A stretch of DNA of 64,000 nt from contig JAPJQL010000012.1 in assembly GCA_030825115.1 (NCBI GenBank), forward strand, positions 14,370 through 78,369, in the 5' to 3' direction. The translations under genes and the position numbers were made by a program. Of this stretch, positions 33,711 to 42,070 are shown piece after piece. Below the pieces are notes generated by a model. It saw only the letters and a program-made list of their open reading frames with translations, was not told the DNA's origin and did not search any database. The stretch comes from Lachnospiraceae bacterium (GTDB lineage: Bacteria; Bacillota; Clostridia; Lachnospirales; Lachnospiraceae). The stretch's first letter is position 1; each line of letters opens with the position of its first letter.

Positions 33711-34175
33711 ATGATTTTTTCATCAATTTACGCAAATGACAGTGTAGATAAATATCCAAAGGCAATCCAGACTGCACTGGAATATCTGAAATCCAATGAC
33801 TTCACAAAGATGGAGACGGGAGTATATGAGATTCAGGGCAGAGAAATCTATGCACAGGTGATGGATGCCCAGACTGGGCCGGCAGACGCAAAAAGACCTG
33901 AAGTCCATGAGAAATATATCGATGTTCAGTTTCTGGCATCCGGCAGGGAGCGGCTGGGATTTACCCCCGATACCGGGAACTACGAGGTGGAGGAGCGGCT
34001 GGAAGACAAGGACCTTATCTTTTACCGGTCTGTGGAACACGAAGGCTTTATCGAGGCAGTGCCGGGCTGCTACTGTATCTTTTTCCCGGAAGATGTACAC
34101 CGCCCTGCCGTGGAGGCAGGTGAGCCGATGACGATCCGTAAGGTGGTTGTCAAGGTGAGCGTGGCATTGATCTAG
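33711..34175 (+). CDS. YhcH/YjgK/YiaL family protein
   Basis: A 154-residue cupin-like protein of the YhcH/YjgK/YiaL (DUF386) family. Typical features are EIQGREIYAQV, the HEKYIDVQF stretch, and FFPEDVHRPAV near the C-terminus, whose His and Glu residues bind metal. Family members occur in operons for sialic acid, ascorbate-type and other sugar acids; an anomerase or isomerase activity has been proposed. AAGGAG lies 10 bases before the ATG. It follows the YiaK-like gene by 29 bases, matching the yiaK-yiaL order of E. coli. Confidence 0.88.
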   Translation: MIFSSIYANDSVDKYPKAIQTALEYLKSNDFTKMETGVYEIQGREIYAQVMDAQTGPADAKRPEVHEKYIDVQFLASGRERLGFTPDTGNYEVEERLEDKDLIFYRSVEHEGFIEAVPGCYCIFFPEDVHRPAVEAGEPMTIRKVVVKVSVALI

Positions 34176-34265
34176 CAGCAAAAGCGGCAGGATGGAAACC
34201 AGGATATTTGCGGGAACGTTCAGAGGGACGACCGTAAAAATAAAAGAAAAGAAGGGAAAGTAATT

Positions 34266-35342
34266 ATGAAAAAGAAATTATCACTTGTATTGGCGGGCGC
34301 TATGGTAATGGCATCGTTAGCAGGCTGCGGAGGCGGAAAGGCGCCGGCGGCACCGGCAGCGCCGGCAGCAGACGGAACGACAGCGGCAGCAGCGGATGGT
34401 AAGGCAGAACTGAATTTGATCATTGCATCCAACCAGACATCCCTGGACAATCCGTACTCTTATGGTATGGACAAGTTTAAAGAAGTGCTGGAAGAAAAAT
34501 CCGGCGGCAAGATTTCCGTTACGGTACATAAAGGGACGCTTGGCGAGAATGAATCCGAGCTGATTGAGAAACTGGAGATGGGCGCAGCTTCCATGGTAGT
34601 TGCTTCCCCGGGCTTTATGACTTCAATCGGTGTTCCTGAGATCGACATCTTTTCCCTGGAATATCTGTTTGACAGCTTTGACCACTGGGAGAAATGCCTG
34701 GATGGCGAGTTCGGCGAAAAGATGAAAGAAGTTGCGAAAGAGAAAACCGGCAACAACTTCCGTATCATGTCCTACTGGACTTCTTCTGTACGTGATTACT
34801 ATGGAAAGAAAGAAGTGAAGACTCCAGCTGACTTAAAGGGCATGACCATCCGTACCCAGTCTTCCCAGGTTCAGCAGGACTTCTGGAAAGCCTGCGGCGC
34901 GATCCCGACTTCTGTAGCATGGGGAGAGCTTTATCAGGCATTACAGCAGGGCGTTGTGGATTCTGCAGAGAATGATTACACCAGCTTCATGCTGAAAGAG
35001 CATCACAAGACCGACAATGGCAAGTATATCTCCGAAACCCATCACGACTATACGACCCGCCTTCTGCTGATGAACGGACATTTTTATGACAGCCTGACCG
35101 ACGAGCAGAAACAGTGGATCGACGAGAGCGTGGAAGAGGCAACCAAAGAGGAACGCGAGGTTGTTTACAGAATGTTTAAAGAGTCCAAGGAGAAAGTCAT
35201 CGCTGACGGTGCGATCGTAACTGATTTTGAAGACATGGATATCGATGCATTCAAGGCACTGGCGCTTCCGATTCAGGATAAGTTTGCGGCAGACAACAAT
35301 ATGACCGCAGAGCTGGAGATGATTCGCGCAGCGGCAAACTGA
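34266..35342 (+). CDS. TRAP transporter solute-binding lipoprotein (DctP family)
   Basis: The 358-residue extracellular receptor of a TRAP transporter. The signal peptide ends in SLAGC (Cys 21), followed by an Ala/Pro linker. The mature domain shows DctP features, including SQVQQDFWKACGAIPTSVAW and GVVDSAENDYTSF; the conserved Arg that pairs with the carboxylate of the ligand is probably in MTIRTQSS. It should bind a sugar acid such as diketogulonate, by context. A terminator-like hairpin directly after the gene would raise its dose over the membrane subunits. Confidence 0.92.
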   Translation: MKKKLSLVLAGAMVMASLAGCGGGKAPAAPAAPAADGTTAAAADGKAELNLIIASNQTSLDNPYSYGMDKFKEVLEEKSGGKISVTVHKGTLGENESELIEKLEMGAASMVVASPGFMTSIGVPEIDIFSLEYLFDSFDHWEKCLDGEFGEKMKEVAKEKTGNNFRIMSYWTSSVRDYYGKKEVKTPADLKGMTIRTQSSQVQQDFWKACGAIPTSVAWGELYQALQQGVVDSAENDYTSFMLKEHHKTDNGKYISETHHDYTTRLLLMNGHFYDSLTDEQKQWIDESVEEATKEEREVVYRMFKESKEKVIADGAIVTDFEDMDIDAFKALALPIQDKFAADNNMTAELEMIRAAAN

Positions 35343-35351
35343 GGATGATGG

Positions 35352-35381
35352 GAAAGCCGCCCGGGGATCTGGGCGGCTTTC
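35352..35381 (+). terminator. Hairpin between the TRAP receptor and membrane genes
   Basis: GAAAGCCGCCC (35352-35362) pairs perfectly with GGGCGGCTTTC (35371-35381), followed by TTTA. It looks like a terminator but lies inside the operon, so it is probably leaky or a 3' stabiliser for the DctP message. Confidence 0.75.
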
Positions 35382-35420
35382 TTTATGGGATATCGTAGTG
35401 GCGAAAAAGGAGATGGAACA

Positions 35421-35906
35421 ATGAAGAAAGCAATTGCTATGTTACAAAAAATCCAGATTGCGGTGGGCGGTTTCTTCCTGTGCGTATTCCTGGTTACGGT
35501 CGTCTATCAGATGCTTTCCCGGTATTTGGGGATCGCGGCTACCTGGACGGAGGATGTGTCCATGTACTCGTTCATCTGGGCCGTATTTATGGGCGCAGGC
35601 GCGATGGTTTATGAGAAGCGCCATTTTGCATTTACCTCCATCAGCGATATGATGAAAAATGAGAAAGTAAAGAGCGTGCTGGCAATCGTCATCGCGGCGC
35701 TGATGCTGTTCTTCGCGATTTTGATGGCTTATTACGGCTATAAGGTAACGAAGCAGTTCTGGAACTATACCTGGGTCAATATCCCCGCGTTTAAGCGCGG
35801 ACCTACCTGGCTGTGCCTTCCAATCTGCGGCGTTACATCGGCGATCTATCTGATCAATGAGATCATCGAAGAGATTGGGAGTCTGGTTAAAGGAGGGAAA
35901 CATTGA
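35421..35906 (+). CDS. TRAP transporter small permease (DctQ family)
   Basis: A 161-residue membrane protein with four predicted helices, the small subunit of the TRAP transporter. The pattern MLSRYLGIAATWTEDVSMYSF resembles the conserved DctQ segment with Trp-x-Glu-Glu. The ATG at 35421 has AAAGGAG 8 bases upstream; an open extension of 12 codons upstream includes the hairpin region and is not part of the protein. Its stop overlaps the start of the large subunit gene (TGATG). Confidence 0.9.
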   Translation: MKKAIAMLQKIQIAVGGFFLCVFLVTVVYQMLSRYLGIAATWTEDVSMYSFIWAVFMGAGAMVYEKRHFAFTSISDMMKNEKVKSVLAIVIAALMLFFAILMAYYGYKVTKQFWNYTWVNIPAFKRGPTWLCLPICGVTSAIYLINEIIEEIGSLVKGGKH

Positions 35907-37192
35907 TGGGTGCGTTATTAGTAATTATGTTTGTCGTCTTTGTGGCGATTGGTGTACCGATTTCATTTGCGCTGGGCGTGGTGTCCTTTACCGGAATTGC
36001 TTCTCTTGCCCAGATACCGAACACTGTGGTATTTTCCAAGATGTTCAATGGCTTAAACAGCTTTACGCTGCTTGCTGTACCGCTTTTCATCCTGGCGGCG
36101 AACCTGATGAACGAAGGTGAGATTACTGAGAAGCTGATCAACTGCTGCAACGCTATGGTAGGGCATCTGCGGGGCGGCCTGGCTTACTCGAACGTACTGG
36201 TTTCCATGATCTTTGCTGGAATTTCCGGCTCATCCCAGGCGGATACCGCAGGCGTCGGCAAGATCTTTATCCCGTCGATGGAGAAACAGGGCTACGATAA
36301 AGGAACTTCCGTAGGCGTTACGGCAGCGTCCTCAACCCTTGGCTCGATCATTCCGCCGAGTATTACGATGGTGGTATATGCAGGTATCGCCAATGTCAGC
36401 ACCGGAGCGCTGTTCATGTCCGGCCTGATTCCGGGGATTCTTCTGGGACTTGCGATGATGGCTGTAATCCGGTATTATTCGGTGAAAAAGAATTTCCCGC
36501 AGTGTGAACGTGTTCCGGCAAAGGAAGTGGTCCGCCAGACCTTGCAGTCCCTTCCGGCGCTGATGACCCCGATCATCCTGATCGGCGGTATCGTCTCCGG
36601 TCTGTTCACGCCTACGGAGTCTGCGGCATTTGCATGTATCTATGCGCTGATCATCGGTATCTTCTTTTATAAGACGATCAAAATCAGACGATTGCCCGCA
36701 ATCCTGATTGAGACGATGAAGCTGTCTTCCCTGTCCCTGTTTGCACTGGCGACGGCGAATGCGCTTGGCGAGCTGCTCAGCTACTATCAGCTGAACGTGG
36801 TCGTACAGCAGTTCTTCACGAACATGCCGGGCGGAAGACTGGTATTCCTGCTTGTTGTGGTACTGTTCTTTATGTTTGTAGGAACGTTTATGGATGCAGT
36901 TCCGGCGATGATCCTGTTTGTCCCGATCATCCTGCCGTCTGCTACGGCTCTTGGCATCAGCCCGGTTATCCTGGGTCTGATCATCGTAGTAACGCTGGCG
37001 CTGGGGCTGGTGACTCCTCCGTATGGCCTGTGCCTGCTCATCGCCTCGTCGATCAGCGGGATTACGATTGAGGATGCATTTAAGGGAACCATGCCTTATT
37101 TCCTGTCCTCCCTGACCGTGCTGGCGCTGCTGGTGCTGTTTCCGAATGTGTGGCTGGCAATTCCGGCGACATTGTTCCCAGGCCTGTTTTAA
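35906..37192 (+). CDS. TRAP transporter large permease (DctM family)
   Basis: The 428-residue large subunit of the TRAP transporter, about 12 helices, using a sodium gradient. Conserved pieces include FAGISGSSQADTAGVGKIF and the STLGSIIPPSI loop near residue 150. The ATG shares one base with the DctQ stop, with AAAGGAGGG upstream. It is the last gene of the LacI-controlled operon and is followed by a terminator. Confidence 0.93.
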   Translation: MGALLVIMFVVFVAIGVPISFALGVVSFTGIASLAQIPNTVVFSKMFNGLNSFTLLAVPLFILAANLMNEGEITEKLINCCNAMVGHLRGGLAYSNVLVSMIFAGISGSSQADTAGVGKIFIPSMEKQGYDKGTSVGVTAASSTLGSIIPPSITMVVYAGIANVSTGALFMSGLIPGILLGLAMMAVIRYYSVKKNFPQCERVPAKEVVRQTLQSLPALMTPIILIGGIVSGLFTPTESAAFACIYALIIGIFFYKTIKIRRLPAILIETMKLSSLSLFALATANALGELLSYYQLNVVVQQFFTNMPGGRLVFLLVVVLFFMFVGTFMDAVPAMILFVPIILPSATALGISPVILGLIIVVTLALGLVTPPYGLCLLIASSISGITIEDAFKGTMPYFLSSLTVLALLVLFPNVWLAIPATLFPGLF

Positions 37193-37205
37193 CGGCTGGG
37201 TTTAT

Positions 37206-37251
37206 AAAAAACCTGACCGGCGCATCTCATTCCTGCGTCGGTCAGGTTTTT
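37206..37251. terminator. Terminator after the TRAP operon
   Basis: AAAACCTGACCG-GCGCA pairs with TGCG-TCGGTCAGGTTTT around a short loop, ending in a T-run. It lies between convergent genes. Confidence 0.85.
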
Positions 37252-37255
37252 GATT

Positions 37256-38911
37256 TTACATCAAATGTGCTTTTTTACAAATCCGTGACAGCTTTCTGCC
37301 AAACGGCATATCCATAAGCTCCTCTTCCTCTACCGCCCCGAACCGGGCAATCAATCCCCCATATAAAAGCATCGCAAGAGGAATGCTGATAGCCAGCGAG
37401 ATCTTATTGCTGTGGAACAATGCAAAGCTTCCATAATATACGGCATATGCTGCCACTCCCATAATAGAGGCAGCCGCCAGCGGAAGAAGGAAGGTGGTTT
37501 TTACTTCCTGCCTGTATTTTAAATGCTTTCCGATGGCAGCCCAGTTTAACGCGCATACAACAAGGGCGAAGGTCACATTTCCGATGACAAGACCGTAAAC
37601 GCCCCAATCCAGCCAGCGCACCATCAGATACACCAGAGCCACATGGATGAGCAGCGATATGGCGGAATGGGTGACGGATTTACGCATCAGGTCGGTGCCC
37701 TGCAAGACCGCGTTGGTGACGGTAGAGAGGGAAAAGAAGACCACCGCAGGAGCGCCAAGCTGCATCAGCTGTGCGGTCAGTGTGCGGCTGTCTCCGAACA
37801 GCAGCCGCATGATGGGGGAGGCGAGAACGCCAAGGCCCACCGCGCAGGGGATGGCGATCAGCATGTTGAATTTGACTGTCATATAGATCTTATACCGGAC
37901 TTCGTCGTTTCTTTGCTGCACACGGGAGCGGACGATGCTGGGAATCATGGAGGCTCCAAGAGCCGAGGCGATGGCCACGGGCACATTGCTGAGCAGACGG
38001 TATTTGGAACTGTAGATGCCCCACAGCGTCGCCCGCTCTTCCTCGCCAAATCCCTTTCCGTTTAAAATCAGGCTGAACATGGAGTTGTCCAGCGAACCGC
38101 TCACCTGATAGACGAACTGGCTCAGGATGATCGGAGTCATCGTCAGAATCAGGGCAGAGCCTGCCGCTCCCCATGTTTCGGCCGGAATGCTCTGCGGGCG
38201 ATTCAGTTCCAGATGGTTTTTCCGCTGGTAACGAAGCAGCAGAACCAGTAAAAAGATGAGAGCGGCAACCGCGCCGGACAGTGTGCCGAGCGTACCGCCT
38301 GCCGCACCGTAAGCGCCCGGATTGTCGTGGGAGGCAAACCAGCGCATGAAGGCATAAGAGGCCGCGATGCTGACCACGGCATTGACGATCTGCTCTATGA
38401 TCTGGGAGACAGAGGTGGGGACCATGTTGTCCTGTCCCTGAAAATATCCCCGGATGACGCCCATGATGGAAAATACCAGGATTGTGGGAGACAGAACCCG
38501 CAGTGACAGGGCACAGCTTGGGCTCTGGAAAAAGGTGGTGGTGATCCAATCTGCGCCAAACAGCATGATGCCTGTCATCAGACCACCGGATACCACCCCA
38601 AACAGCAGTCCGCTCTGAAAGATCCGGCGGACGTCTCCGTACTGCTCCCGGACCCGCCTGGCGGCGACCAGTTTCGAAACTGCGAGCGGCAGCCCGTAAG
38701 AGGACAGGATCAGCCCGATGTTGTATATCTCAAATGTTGTGCTGTAATAACCGTTGCCCGCATCGCCCAGAATCCGGGTCATCGGAATCCGGTAGAGCAG
38801 GCCGATAAATCTCACAAGGATGCCTGCCGCGGCGAGGATGCTGCCCTGTACCAGAAAGCTTCCGGCAGGGGAAGCCGATATCGGTTTTCCGTTTTTAGGT
38901 GTTTTGCTCAT
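37256..38911 (-). CDS. Polysaccharide/lipid II flippase, SpoVB/MurJ-like
   Basis: A 551-residue membrane protein with about 14 helices of the MVF/MOP flippase superfamily. It opens with FLVQGSILAAAGILVRFIGL then YRIPMTRILGDAGNGYY, the segment typical of the SpoVB/YtgP group, which flips lipid-linked peptidoglycan precursors or similar. In spore formers there are usually several paralogues, and the sequence alone does not say whether this one serves vegetative wall synthesis or the spore cortex. GAGGAG precedes the ATG. It is a single gene, convergent to the TRAP operon. Confidence 0.88.
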   Translation of the reverse strand: MSKTPKNGKPISASPAGSFLVQGSILAAAGILVRFIGLLYRIPMTRILGDAGNGYYSTTFEIYNIGLILSSYGLPLAVSKLVAARRVREQYGDVRRIFQSGLLFGVVSGGLMTGIMLFGADWITTTFFQSPSCALSLRVLSPTILVFSIMGVIRGYFQGQDNMVPTSVSQIIEQIVNAVVSIAASYAFMRWFASHDNPGAYGAAGGTLGTLSGAVAALIFLLVLLLRYQRKNHLELNRPQSIPAETWGAAGSALILTMTPIILSQFVYQVSGSLDNSMFSLILNGKGFGEEERATLWGIYSSKYRLLSNVPVAIASALGASMIPSIVRSRVQQRNDEVRYKIYMTVKFNMLIAIPCAVGLGVLASPIMRLLFGDSRTLTAQLMQLGAPAVVFFSLSTVTNAVLQGTDLMRKSVTHSAISLLIHVALVYLMVRWLDWGVYGLVIGNVTFALVVCALNWAAIGKHLKYRQEVKTTFLLPLAAASIMGVAAYAVYYGSFALFHSNKISLAISIPLAMLLYGGLIARFGAVEEEELMDMPFGRKLSRICKKAHLM

Positions 38912-39075
38912 AATAGGTTCTCCTCATATGTAAAGTTAAAAAGCTCCGCTGCTTGCTATTATCTGCGTTTTATGCGGATTTTAAACAAAATACATGCGTC
39001 CATTATACCATAATAAGGAAAAATGTGTTAGAATTAATCCATTGAATGAACAACACCCTGAAAGGAGAGGAAAGC

Positions 39076-39942
39076 ATGAAAAAAATAGGCTTTATCGGCG
39101 TTGGAATCATGGGCAAATCGATGGTCCGCAACTTAATGAAAGCCGGTTTCGAGGTGGCTGTCTACACCAGGACAAAATCCAAGATTGAGGATGTGATCGC
39201 AGAGGGAGCTGTCTGGCGCGATTCGGTGAAGGCGTGTGTATCAGACCGGGATGCAGTCATCACGATCGTGGGATATCCAAAAGATGTGGAGGAAGTATAT
39301 TTTGGAGAGGAAGGCATTCTCCAAAATGCCCCGAAGGGAGCATACCTGATCGATATGACGACCAGCAGCCCGAAGCTGGCGGTGCGTATCTACGAAGCGG
39401 CCAAAGCGGCAGGGCTGTCTGCCATCGACGCCCCTGTCACAGGCGGGGACAGCGGAGCTAAGGCCGGGACCCTGACGATTCTGGCCGGCGGGGACAAAGA
39501 GGCCTTCGATGCCTGCATGCCGGTGTTTGAGGCGATGGGAAAAAATATCAACTATGAGGGCAAGGCAGGAAACGGGCAGCACACCAAGATGTGCAACCAG
39601 ATCGCGATAGCCGGTGCGATAGCCGGAGCCTGTGAGGCGCTTTCCTATGCAAAAGGCGTGGGACTGGATGTCCAGACGATGTTGGACTCCATCTCTACCG
39701 GAGCGGCAGGCAGCGCCCAGATGACGAATGTGATCCCAAGAATCTTAAACGATGACTTAAATCCGGGATTTTTTATCAAGCATTTCATCAAAGACATGAA
39801 GCTGGCTGACGAGGAAGCCTCCGATGCCGACATCAGCCTCGGAACGCTGGAGTATGTGCTTGGAATGTATGAAAAACTGGAAAAAGACGGACTGGGGGAT
39901 TTGGGGACGCAGGCGTTGATTAAATATTATGGATGGGAGTAA
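39076..39942 (+). CDS. Beta-hydroxyacid dehydrogenase (3-hydroxyisobutyrate/tartronate semialdehyde reductase type)
   Basis: A 288-residue NAD(P)-dependent dehydrogenase. The N-terminal Rossmann motif is GFIGVGIMGKSM; the substrate-binding DAPVTGGDSGAKAGTLT follows, and the catalytic Lys is in GNGQHTKMCNQI. The family includes 3-hydroxyisobutyrate dehydrogenase, GarR (tartronate semialdehyde reductase) and 6-phosphogluconate-like enzymes; the exact substrate is open. The ATG at 39076 with AAAGGAG upstream fits; an in-frame ATG 30 bases earlier lacks a site. Monocistronic, with a strong terminator at 39983-40012. Confidence 0.85.
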   Translation: MKKIGFIGVGIMGKSMVRNLMKAGFEVAVYTRTKSKIEDVIAEGAVWRDSVKACVSDRDAVITIVGYPKDVEEVYFGEEGILQNAPKGAYLIDMTTSSPKLAVRIYEAAKAAGLSAIDAPVTGGDSGAKAGTLTILAGGDKEAFDACMPVFEAMGKNINYEGKAGNGQHTKMCNQIAIAGAIAGACEALSYAKGVGLDVQTMLDSISTGAAGSAQMTNVIPRILNDDLNPGFFIKHFIKDMKLADEEASDADISLGTLEYVLGMYEKLEKDGLGDLGTQALIKYYGWE

Positions 39943-39982
39943 TTAACATTTTGCTGTGAAGTTAGCGTAGGAATGCACGCAG

Positions 39983-40012
39983 AGGGCGGGACGCATGAGG
40001 GCGTCCCGCCCT
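39983..40012 (+). terminator. Terminator after the dehydrogenase gene
   Basis: AGGGCGGGACGC (39983-39994) and GCGTCCCGCCCT (40001-40012) form a perfect, G+C-rich 12-bp stem with a 6-base loop, then TTG. Confidence 0.8.
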
Positions 40013-40056
40013 TTGCGCGTTGTGTGCCGGCAGCCGGTAAAATAGTCATGAAACTC

Positions 40057-40085
40057 TTGTTTTGCACGCCGTTAGCGAGTATAAT
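40057..40085 (+). promoter_or_regulatory. Promoter of the barnase-like gene
   Basis: TTGTTT at 40057-40062 and TATAAT at 40080-40085, 17 bp apart. The ATG follows about 28 bases after the -10 box. Confidence 0.7.
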
Positions 40086-40113
40086 CACATAAGACGGAAA
40101 AGGAGGACATCGG

Positions 40114-40623
40114 ATGGCTGGCAGAATCAGCAGGAACGTTAGAAGGAAGATAAGATTTGCCCTGTGGCTGCTCACATTTTTATGTTTGCTCGGCACTGTG
40201 GCAGGCTGCGCCCCGGCGATGCCGTCAGGGACGCAGACCGGGGCACAGACGGACCTTTGGGGGGCGGCAGAAAGCCCCGGGGTCAGTGAGGACGGAAGCT
40301 ATTGTTCAAAAGAAGAAGTGGCGCTGTATCTGCATACTTACGGTCATTTACCAGATAATTATATCAGTAAGAAGGAAGCGCAGGCGCTTGGCTGGGACAG
40401 TAAAAAAGGGAATCTGGCCGAGGTTGCGCCGGGAAAGAGCATCGGGGGGAGTTATTATGGAAATTATGAATGTCTGCTTCCCAGGAAAGACGGGCGGAAA
40501 TACTTTGAATGCGACCTGGATTACGACGGGGGACACCGCGGTGCAAAACGCCTGGTGTACTCGGATGACGGGCTAATCTTTTATACGGAAGACCATTATA
40601 AAACATTTGAACAACTTTACTGA
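40114..40623 (+). CDS. Barnase-like secreted ribonuclease (lipoprotein)
   Basis: A 169-residue ribonuclease of the barnase/N1 family. The catalytic triad of barnase can be placed: E132 in KYFECDLDY, R146 in AKRLVYS, and H161 in TEDHYKTF, in the right order and spacing. The N-terminus is basic, then hydrophobic, and ends in TVAGC (Cys 32), so it should be exported and lipid-anchored, unlike the freely secreted barnase. The domain YCSKEEVALYLHTYGHLPDN is the typical N-terminal half. It cleaves single-stranded RNA and would be toxic inside the cell, which explains the barstar gene 26 bases downstream. Confidence 0.9.
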   Translation: MAGRISRNVRRKIRFALWLLTFLCLLGTVAGCAPAMPSGTQTGAQTDLWGAAESPGVSEDGSYCSKEEVALYLHTYGHLPDNYISKKEAQALGWDSKKGNLAEVAPGKSIGGSYYGNYECLLPRKDGRKYFECDLDYDGGHRGAKRLVYSDDGLIFYTEDHYKTFEQLY

Positions 40624-40652
40624 CAGCGATTCCAAATGATAAGGAGCGGATG

Positions 40653-40964
40653 ATGATGAGAAAAGTACTTCTGGATTTCAAATTGACAGCTACGCCGGAG
40701 CAGGTGCAGGATTATCTTGCGTTCAAACTGGAATTTCCCGATTACTATGGAAAAAATCTGGATGCGTTGTATGACAGTCTGACGGACATCGGGGAAGATA
40801 CCTGCATTGGAGTGTTTGAGACGGAGAAAGACGGAGAAGCGGGCCGTTATCTCAGGATGGTGAAAAAGGTACTGCGGGATGCAGAGGAGGAAAATCCGCA
40901 TCTTTGTGTGGTTTTCGCTGATTTGGAAGAAAATTATGGAGAGAATGAAGGATTAGAGCTATGA
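40653..40964 (+). CDS. Barstar-family ribonuclease inhibitor
   Basis: A 103-residue (or 102/104) barstar-like inhibitor. The family core LEFPDYYGKNLDALYDSLTD contains the helix and the Asp residues that plug the barnase active site. It is cytoplasmic, has no signal, and follows the ribonuclease gene in the classic toxin-inhibitor order. Three consecutive ATGs (40650, 40653, 40656) follow AAGGAG; spacing favours the second or third. The TGA overlaps the ATG of the next gene, a HAMP protein, by 4 bases. Confidence 0.9.
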   Translation: MMRKVLLDFKLTATPEQVQDYLAFKLEFPDYYGKNLDALYDSLTDIGEDTCIGVFETEKDGEAGRYLRMVKKVLRDAEEENPHLCVVFADLEENYGENEGLEL

Positions 40965-42070
40965 GAATAAAATCAATTCGAAATACGAAGATAAGAACAA
41001 AACTGATACTTCTTGGAGCTGTCAGCATCCTGGGGATGTTTGTGCTGGGCAGCGAGTCCGTGTCTACGGCCTGGCAGATCGACCAGGTGGGCGAGGAAAT
41101 CAGCAGCACCTGGATCAATGCGGTCATCATTGCAGAGGAGTTAAATACCGCCACCTCCGATTACCGGATCCAGGAGAGCCGCCATGCGATCGCCATAGCG
41201 CCTGCCATGATGTCGGAGATTGAAGAGGAGCTTAAGGTACTGGAAAAAGAGATCGCGGACAAATTCAGGGCATACCGGGCGCTGCCTACGATGGAGAGGG
41301 ACCAGCAGATCATCCGGGATGCGGAGGTTGTCTGGAACGAGTATCTTGAGACAAGCCAGGAACTTTTGCAGACAAGCAGGGGAAACAGCCGCCAAAAGGC
41401 GCTTGACTTGATGATGGGGCGTTCCCAGGAACTGTTTGACCAGGCGAGCGGCATGTTTATCGAGGCTGTGGAGTGTACCAAGCAGGAGACCATCGATGCC
41501 AGAAGAGAGGCGGACCGCCTTTACCGGAGGATGTCTCATATCAAGCTGTTGGTGATCGGCGCGGATGCCGTGATCGTACTGTGGCTGATCCTGTATCTGA
41601 TCAAGTCCATCGAGAAACCGGCGGAGGCGCTTGCCGAGGCGGCCAGGAGAGCAACCAACGGCAACCTGGAGGCTGATCTTGATTATGATTCTGAGGATGA
41701 GATCGGCGCGCTGACAAAGGCGATGAACCTGCTGCTGCGGCGTCTGCGGTCCATGATCAACGACGAGAAGATGATGTTCCGGGAAATCGGCAATGAGAAC
41801 TTTGATGTCCACTCGGAGTGTGAACAGTCCTACCGGGGGGATTTTGCGCCAATCCTTTATTCCTTTACAAGCCTTCAGAGCCGTTTAAAGGAGATGAAGC
41901 GGCAGCATGAGGATGAGGTGGCGCATCTGAAGGTCCGGATCCATGAACTGGAGAACCAGCTGGAGGAGAGCCGGGCGGAGACAGAGACGCCCGGGGAGAA
42001 CCAGGCGAGAAGAGACACAGAGAAGAACAGACAGAGAAAAACGGACAGAGGAGAAACAGACAAAGTATGA
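40961..42070 (+). CDS. Chemoreceptor-like HAMP protein without a signalling domain
   Basis: A 369-residue membrane protein. An N-terminal helix (about 15-33), an extracellular four-helix bundle like that of methyl-accepting proteins (35-190), a second helix (about 196-216), one HAMP domain (about 218-270), a HAMP-like repeat around GNENFDVHSECE, and a C-terminal coiled coil with a very basic, low-complexity tail. Neither the methyl-accepting (MA) domain, nor a kinase, nor a cyclase domain follows. It may transmit conformational signals to an unknown partner or be a decayed chemoreceptor. The overlaps of 4 bases with both barstar and recJ suggest coupled translation. Confidence 0.75.
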   Translation: MRIKSIRNTKIRTKLILLGAVSILGMFVLGSESVSTAWQIDQVGEEISSTWINAVIIAEELNTATSDYRIQESRHAIAIAPAMMSEIEEELKVLEKEIADKFRAYRALPTMERDQQIIRDAEVVWNEYLETSQELLQTSRGNSRQKALDLMMGRSQELFDQASGMFIEAVECTKQETIDARREADRLYRRMSHIKLLVIGADAVIVLWLILYLIKSIEKPAEALAEAARRATNGNLEADLDYDSEDEIGALTKAMNLLLRRLRSMINDEKMMFREIGNENFDVHSECEQSYRGDFAPILYSFTSLQSRLKEMKRQHEDEVAHLKVRIHELENQLEESRAETETPGENQARRDTEKNRQRKTDRGETDKV

